From the NCBI GenBank assembly GCA_030040475.1, contig JASHTQ010000120.1, positions 1 to 8,894 of the forward strand: a DNA stretch of 8,894 nucleotides. Reading direction: 5' to 3'. A model generated the notes under the pieces. That model ran no database searches. It was given only the letters and a program-made list of their open reading frames with translations, and had not been told where the DNA came from. Below are positions 5,757-8,894 of this stretch, piece after piece. The DNA is from Streptosporangiaceae bacterium (lineage in GTDB: Bacteria; Actinomycetota; Actinomycetes; Streptosporangiales; Streptosporangiaceae). The translations under genes were made by a program, and so were the position numbers. Positions within the stretch are counted from its first letter, which is position 1; every line of letters begins with the position of its first letter.

Positions 5757-6706
5757 TCGTCGGCGGAGAAGTCGCCGCTGGGGTCCGACGGGGGGTTGGC
5801 GAGGTGCCAGCGGACCGAGACCGGGATGGTCAGGGCGGGGTCGGCGGGGCGCCAGCCGAGCAGGGCGATCGCCTTGCGGCTGTCGGCGAGCAGGTGCTGG
5901 GCGATGCTCTTGGTCTCGTCCATGTCCGCTGGCAGCAGGTCCTCGGGGACGGTGACAAGCTCGGCGTCATAGCCGGCGGCGGCCAGGATGCGGCGGGCGT
6001 GATCGCGCACCGTGTCGGTGGCCGGGTCGCAGACGTTGAAGACCTGGCCGGCCGCCGCGGCGGGGTGATCGAGCGCGGCCAGCACCGCGGCCGCCACGTC
6101 GCCCACGTAGCAGCGGCTGCCGAGGAACGTGCCCGGGCCGATCGGGATGCGCCGCCGTCCGGCCCGGACGCGGCGCAGGATGAACTCCTCGCGGCGCTGC
6201 CCGTCGTGCTCGCCGTAGATCATCGCCAGCCGCAGCACCGTGCCGCCGCGGGCCAGGTAGCCGGGCTCCACGTCGAGCTTGTCGTAGGTCTCGCCGCGGC
6301 CCGGCAGCATCTCGCGCAGCGGGTAGCGCCCCGCCCTGACCGGGGAGTCCTCGGTGATCGGCACCGGCTCGCCGCCCTGCCCGGCGAGCAGCAGCTCGTA
6401 GGCCCGGTACACGTCGACGCTGGACAGCAGGACCAGCGGAACCTCCGGCAGGTGCGGCAGCACCGCGTCGACGTCCGCCTTGGTCATCGCCAGCGTGTCG
6501 ATGACCGCGTCCGGGCGCAGCGCCCGCGCCTGCCCCGCCACCTGGCCGAACGCGGCGCGATCGGTGTGCAGGTGGGTGCAGCCGTCGGCCCCGGCGGGCT
6601 CGGTCTGGCCGCGGTGCACGACGACCACCTCGTCGCCGCGGGCCACCAGGTCCGCGGCGATCCTGCGGCCGATGAACCTGGTACCGCCGAGGATCAGAAC
6701 CCGCAT
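5726..6706 (-). CDS. Atypical short-chain dehydrogenase/reductase (NAD-dependent epimerase-like)
   Basis: The product has 326 residues. It opens with MRVLILGGTRFIG, a Rossmann beta-alpha-beta nucleotide-binding motif (GGTRFIG at 7-13) of the kind seen in the CSP41-like branch of atypical SDRs, followed by VVVVHRG. Further on are SSVDVY (95-100, the Ser of the SDR triad region), ETYDKLDVE with Lys143, RLAMIYGE, and a C-terminal substrate domain with YVGDVAAAVLAAL and GQVFNVCD. The canonical YxxxK is not intact: the residue four before Lys143 is Glu139 and the Tyr is at 141, so classical epimerase or dehydratase chemistry is doubtful. Substrate unknown. It starts with ATG 6706 overlapping the murA stop by one base (TGATG) with no clear SD, so translation is probably coupled to murA. 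The last codons form half of the terminator hairpin. A longer upstream open frame up to 7042 overlaps murA and is not used. Confidence 0.85.
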   Translation of the reverse strand: MRVLILGGTRFIGRRIAADLVARGDEVVVVHRGQTEPAGADGCTHLHTDRAAFGQVAGQARALRPDAVIDTLAMTKADVDAVLPHLPEVPLVLLSSVDVYRAYELLLAGQGGEPVPITEDSPVRAGRYPLREMLPGRGETYDKLDVEPGYLARGGTVLRLAMIYGEHDGQRREEFILRRVRAGRRRIPIGPGTFLGSRCYVGDVAAAVLAALDHPAAAAGQVFNVCDPATDTVRDHARRILAAAGYDAELVTVPEDLLPADMDETKSIAQHLLADSRKAIALLGWRPADPALTIPVSVRWHLANPPSDPSGDFSADDRALAAVLGG

Positions 6707-8004
6707 CAGGCGGGGACGGCGGGGCTGTCGGCGGCTACCGCGCAGATGTCGGCGCCCAGGGCGCTGAAGCGCTGGGCGATGGACGCGTGGCCGCGGTCGA
6801 TCGGGTAGCCGGGCGTGACGATCGTCTCGCCCTCGGCGGCCAGGCCCGCCAGCACAAGCGCGATGCCGGTGCGCAGGTCGTGCGCCACCACCTCGGCGCC
6901 GTGCAGTGCGAACGGGCCGTGCACGATGACCGCGCCGCGGTCGAGCTCGACCTTGGCGCCCATCTTGTTCAGCTCGCCGACCAGCGTGTAGCGCCCGTCG
7001 TAGATCGTCTCGCGGATGTAGCTCGCGCCCTCCGCCAGGCACGCCAGCGCCATGATCGGCGACTGCAGGTCGGTGGCGAAGCCGGGGTACGGGCTGGTGA
7101 CGACGTTGATCGGGCGCAGCGGCCGGTCCCGGCGCACGGCGAGCACCGCGCCGTTGGTGGCGAACTCCACGCCCATCTGCTCCAGCTTCCAGCGGACCAC
7201 GCCGAAGTGATCGAGCGAGGCGCCGACCAGGTTCAGCTCGCCGCCGGTGATGGCCGCCGCCATCGCGAACACGCCCGCGTCGATCCGGTCCGCCATCACG
7301 GTGTGCTCCACCGCGGTCAGCTCGTCCACGCCGTGCACGGTGATGAAGCCGGTGCCGCCGCCGGTGATGCGCGCGCCCATCTTGGTCAGGAACGCGATGA
7401 CGTCGAGCACCTCGGGTTCCTGCGCGGTGTTGTCGATGACGGTCCGGCCGGGCGCCAGCGACGCCGCCATGATCAGGTTCTCGGTCCCGGTGTGCGACGG
7501 CGTGTCCAGGTACAGGTGCGCGCCGGCCAGCCTGCTCGCCTTGATCCTGATGACCGTCTCGCCCTCGTCCACGACCGCGCCGAGCCTGGCGAAGCCGCGG
7601 TAGTGGAAGTCGAGGTTCCTGTTGCCGAGGTTGCAGCCGCCGATCCCCTCGATGACAGCCTCGCCGAACCTGTGCAGCAGGGCCGGCACGAACAGCACCG
7701 AGCCGCGGAACCTGCGCGCGATCTCGGCGGGCAGCACCGGGCTGGTGAGCCGGGACGCGTCGACCACCAGGGTCCGCTCGGCCTCGTGGAACTCGACGAG
7801 CGCGCCGACCGCCTGGGCGAGCTCGATGGCCCTGCGGACGTCCTCGATCGGCGGCACGTTGCGCAGCACGGTATGCCCGTTGGGGGTCAGCAGCGACGCC
7901 GCGATCATCTTCAGCGCCGCGTTCTTCGCGCCCTGGATGAAGACTGTCCCGTTCAGCGGGGCGCCGCCGCGCACGCGGTAGCCGGTCTCGGGTCCGGAAG
8001 TCAT
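6706..8004 (-). CDS. murA: UDP-N-acetylglucosamine 1-carboxyvinyltransferase (MurA-type enolpyruvyl transferase)
   Basis: A 432-residue cytosolic enzyme of usual MurA length. MurA moves enolpyruvate from PEP to UDP-GlcNAc, the first committed step of peptidoglycan synthesis. Seen: GAKNAALK with Lys27 (Lys22 in E. coli), the active-site loop GGCNLGNRNLDFH with Cys124 and Arg129 (Cys115 and Arg120 in E. coli), PYPGFATDLQ with Asp312 (Asp305), and DLRTGIALVLAGL with Arg378. All key residues are present, so the enzyme should be active. The Cys is notable because M. tuberculosis MurA has Asp at this position and is fosfomycin resistant. This copy should be fosfomycin sensitive, and the loop differs from the actinobacterial housekeeping form I remember, so it may be a second MurA paralog or a MurA-like enzyme acting on another UDP-sugar or nucleotide. 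It begins 5 nt after the purB stop with no clear SD, which suggests coupling to purB. Confidence 0.9.
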   Translation of the reverse strand: MTSGPETGYRVRGGAPLNGTVFIQGAKNAALKMIAASLLTPNGHTVLRNVPPIEDVRRAIELAQAVGALVEFHEAERTLVVDASRLTSPVLPAEIARRFRGSVLFVPALLHRFGEAVIEGIGGCNLGNRNLDFHYRGFARLGAVVDEGETVIRIKASRLAGAHLYLDTPSHTGTENLIMAASLAPGRTVIDNTAQEPEVLDVIAFLTKMGARITGGGTGFITVHGVDELTAVEHTVMADRIDAGVFAMAAAITGGELNLVGASLDHFGVVRWKLEQMGVEFATNGAVLAVRRDRPLRPINVVTSPYPGFATDLQSPIMALACLAEGASYIRETIYDGRYTLVGELNKMGAKVELDRGAVIVHGPFALHGAEVVAHDLRTGIALVLAGLAAEGETIVTPGYPIDRGHASIAQRFSALGADICAVAADSPAVPA

Positions 8005-8009
8005 GCGGG

Positions 8010-8894
8010 TTAGCTTAGCCGTGCGAGGCGGTCGAAGATCGCCATAAGCCGGGCCGTGTACCGCTCCGGTTCGAAGGCCGCCGCCAGGGTGTCGGGGAGC
8101 GGCACCCCGCGCGCGCCGGCCTGCTTACGCAGCGCGTCCAGGAACGGCGTACCGCTGTCCCAGGTGTCCATCGCCGCCGCCTGCACGAGGGCGTAGGCGT
8201 CCTCCCGCGTCATCCCGCCGTCGACCAACCTGAGCAGCACCGACGAGGAGTAGATGAGGCCGCCGGTGGCGTCCAGGTTCGCGCGCATCCGCGCGGCGTC
8301 GACGGACAGGCCCTCGATCAGCCCGGTGGTCAGCTGCAGTAGGTAGTCGACCACGATGGCGGTATCGGGCAGCGCGACACGTTCCACGCTTGAGTGTGAG
8401 ATATCCCTCTCGTGCCACAGCGGGATGCCCTCGGTCACCGGCGTCACGTACCCGCGGACCAGCCGGGCCAGGCCGGCGATCCGCTCGGAGCGGGTCGGGT
8501 TCTTCTTGTGCGGCATCGCCGAGGACCCCTTCTGGCCCCGGCCGAACGGCTCGGCAAGCTCCCGTACCTCGGTGCGCTGGCCGTGCCGCACCTCGAGCGC
8601 CACCGCCTCGCAGACCGTGGCCGCCAGGGCCAGCGCCGAAACCCACTCGGCGATGCCGTCGCGCATCACCACCTGGGTGGCGACGTCCGCGGGCCGCAGC
8701 CCGAGGGCCGGCATGACCTCGGCCTCGATCGCCGGGTCGATGGTCGAGTAGGTGCCGACGGGCCCCGACAGCGTGCCGACCGCGACCGCCTCCCGCGCCC
8801 GGACGACCCGGTCCCGGCAGCGCGCCATCGCGAAGGCGAAGTCGGCCACCCGGTGCCCCCAGGTGTCCGGCTCGGCGTGGATGCCGTGCGTCCG
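8010..8894 (-). CDS. purB: Adenylosuccinate lyase, C-terminal 294 residues (5' part beyond the right edge)
   Basis: The frame is open to the window end. It begins with RTHGIHAEPDTWG, the catalytic His region of the fumarase/aspartase superfamily. It then has GTLSGPVGTYSTIDP, the flexible signature loop GSSAMPHKKNP (about 8498-8530) with the catalytic Ser, and PLWHERDISHSSVERVALPD. PurB cleaves SAICAR to AICAR plus fumarate and adenylosuccinate to AMP plus fumarate in purine synthesis. The WHERDISHSS element and the C-terminal DTWDSGTPF/PERY pattern match the Bacillus-type PurB. The common actinobacterial PurB, from memory, has a different signature (MPHKMNT) and is longer. It is the first visible gene of a purB-murA-SDR operon on this strand. 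It could be housekeeping in this lineage, a second copy, or a pathway-specific homolog; the missing N-terminus does not affect the family call. Confidence 0.92.
   Translation of the reverse strand, partial: RTHGIHAEPDTWGHRVADFAFAMARCRDRVVRAREAVAVGTLSGPVGTYSTIDPAIEAEVMPALGLRPADVATQVVMRDGIAEWVSALALAATVCEAVALEVRHGQRTEVRELAEPFGRGQKGSSAMPHKKNPTRSERIAGLARLVRGYVTPVTEGIPLWHERDISHSSVERVALPDTAIVVDYLLQLTTGLIEGLSVDAARMRANLDATGGLIYSSSVLLRLVDGGMTREDAYALVQAAAMDTWDSGTPFLDALRKQAGARGVPLPDTLAAAFEPERYTARLMAIFDRLARLS

Noticed and set aside
6707..7042. N-terminal extension of the SDR into murA
   Set aside because: The Rossmann motif starts at the Met at 6706. The upstream part is out-of-frame murA sequence, rich in Arg and Gly.
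6787..8013. 408-codon plus-strand frame opposite murA
   Set aside because: It is antisense to murA, whose catalytic residues are all present; its composition is Arg/His/Asp/Val-rich without a domain.

Overview
The window is GC-rich DNA (about 70% G+C by eye, with third codon positions almost always G or C) packed with bacterial genes. GTG/ATG starts, short SD sites, a lipobox lipoprotein, a Pat-type aminotransferase and a soluble PRC/MgtE-N/CBS protein all point to an actinobacterium. The genus cannot be read from the sequence. I find no RNA genes, CRISPR array, insertion sequence, transposase or phage gene.

Layout. (1) At the left edge, on the minus strand, is the N-terminus of a KimA/YdaO-like APC-superfamily permease. 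Divergent from it across 236 bp is a soluble protein with PRC-barrel-like, MgtE-N and paired CBS regions but no membrane domain. (2) Next, on the plus strand after an AT-richer gap with three short CTCAARG repeats, are a lipoprotein of unknown family and, 22 bp further on, a Pat/HisC-type aminotransferase. (3) The aminotransferase meets a minus-strand prolyl aminopeptidase tail to tail, and one CTAG tetranucleotide supplies both stop codons. (4) Divergent from the peptidase is a secreted two-domain beta-sandwich protein with an Ig-like and a DUF11/CARDB-like region. It ends at a strong 15-bp terminator hairpin. (5) The other side of that hairpin closes a minus-strand operon that runs in from the right edge: purB-type adenylosuccinate lyase (5' end missing), murA-type enolpyruvyl transferase, and an atypical SDR epimerase. 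The purB-murA gap is 5 nt, and murA and the SDR overlap by one base (TGATG).

How the genes may work together. The permease and the CBS protein are the best candidate for a functional pair: a LeuT-fold transporter beside a cytosolic nucleotide/Mg-sensing protein. The purB-murA-SDR operon is the other place worth attention. The PurB looks like the Bacillus type rather than the usual actinobacterial housekeeping type, and the MurA keeps the catalytic Cys that mycobacterial MurA has replaced by Asp. The operon may therefore hold paralogs with a special role instead of housekeeping copies. That rests on remembered family sequences and needs a genome-wide check. I see no obvious new defence or mobile system in this window.
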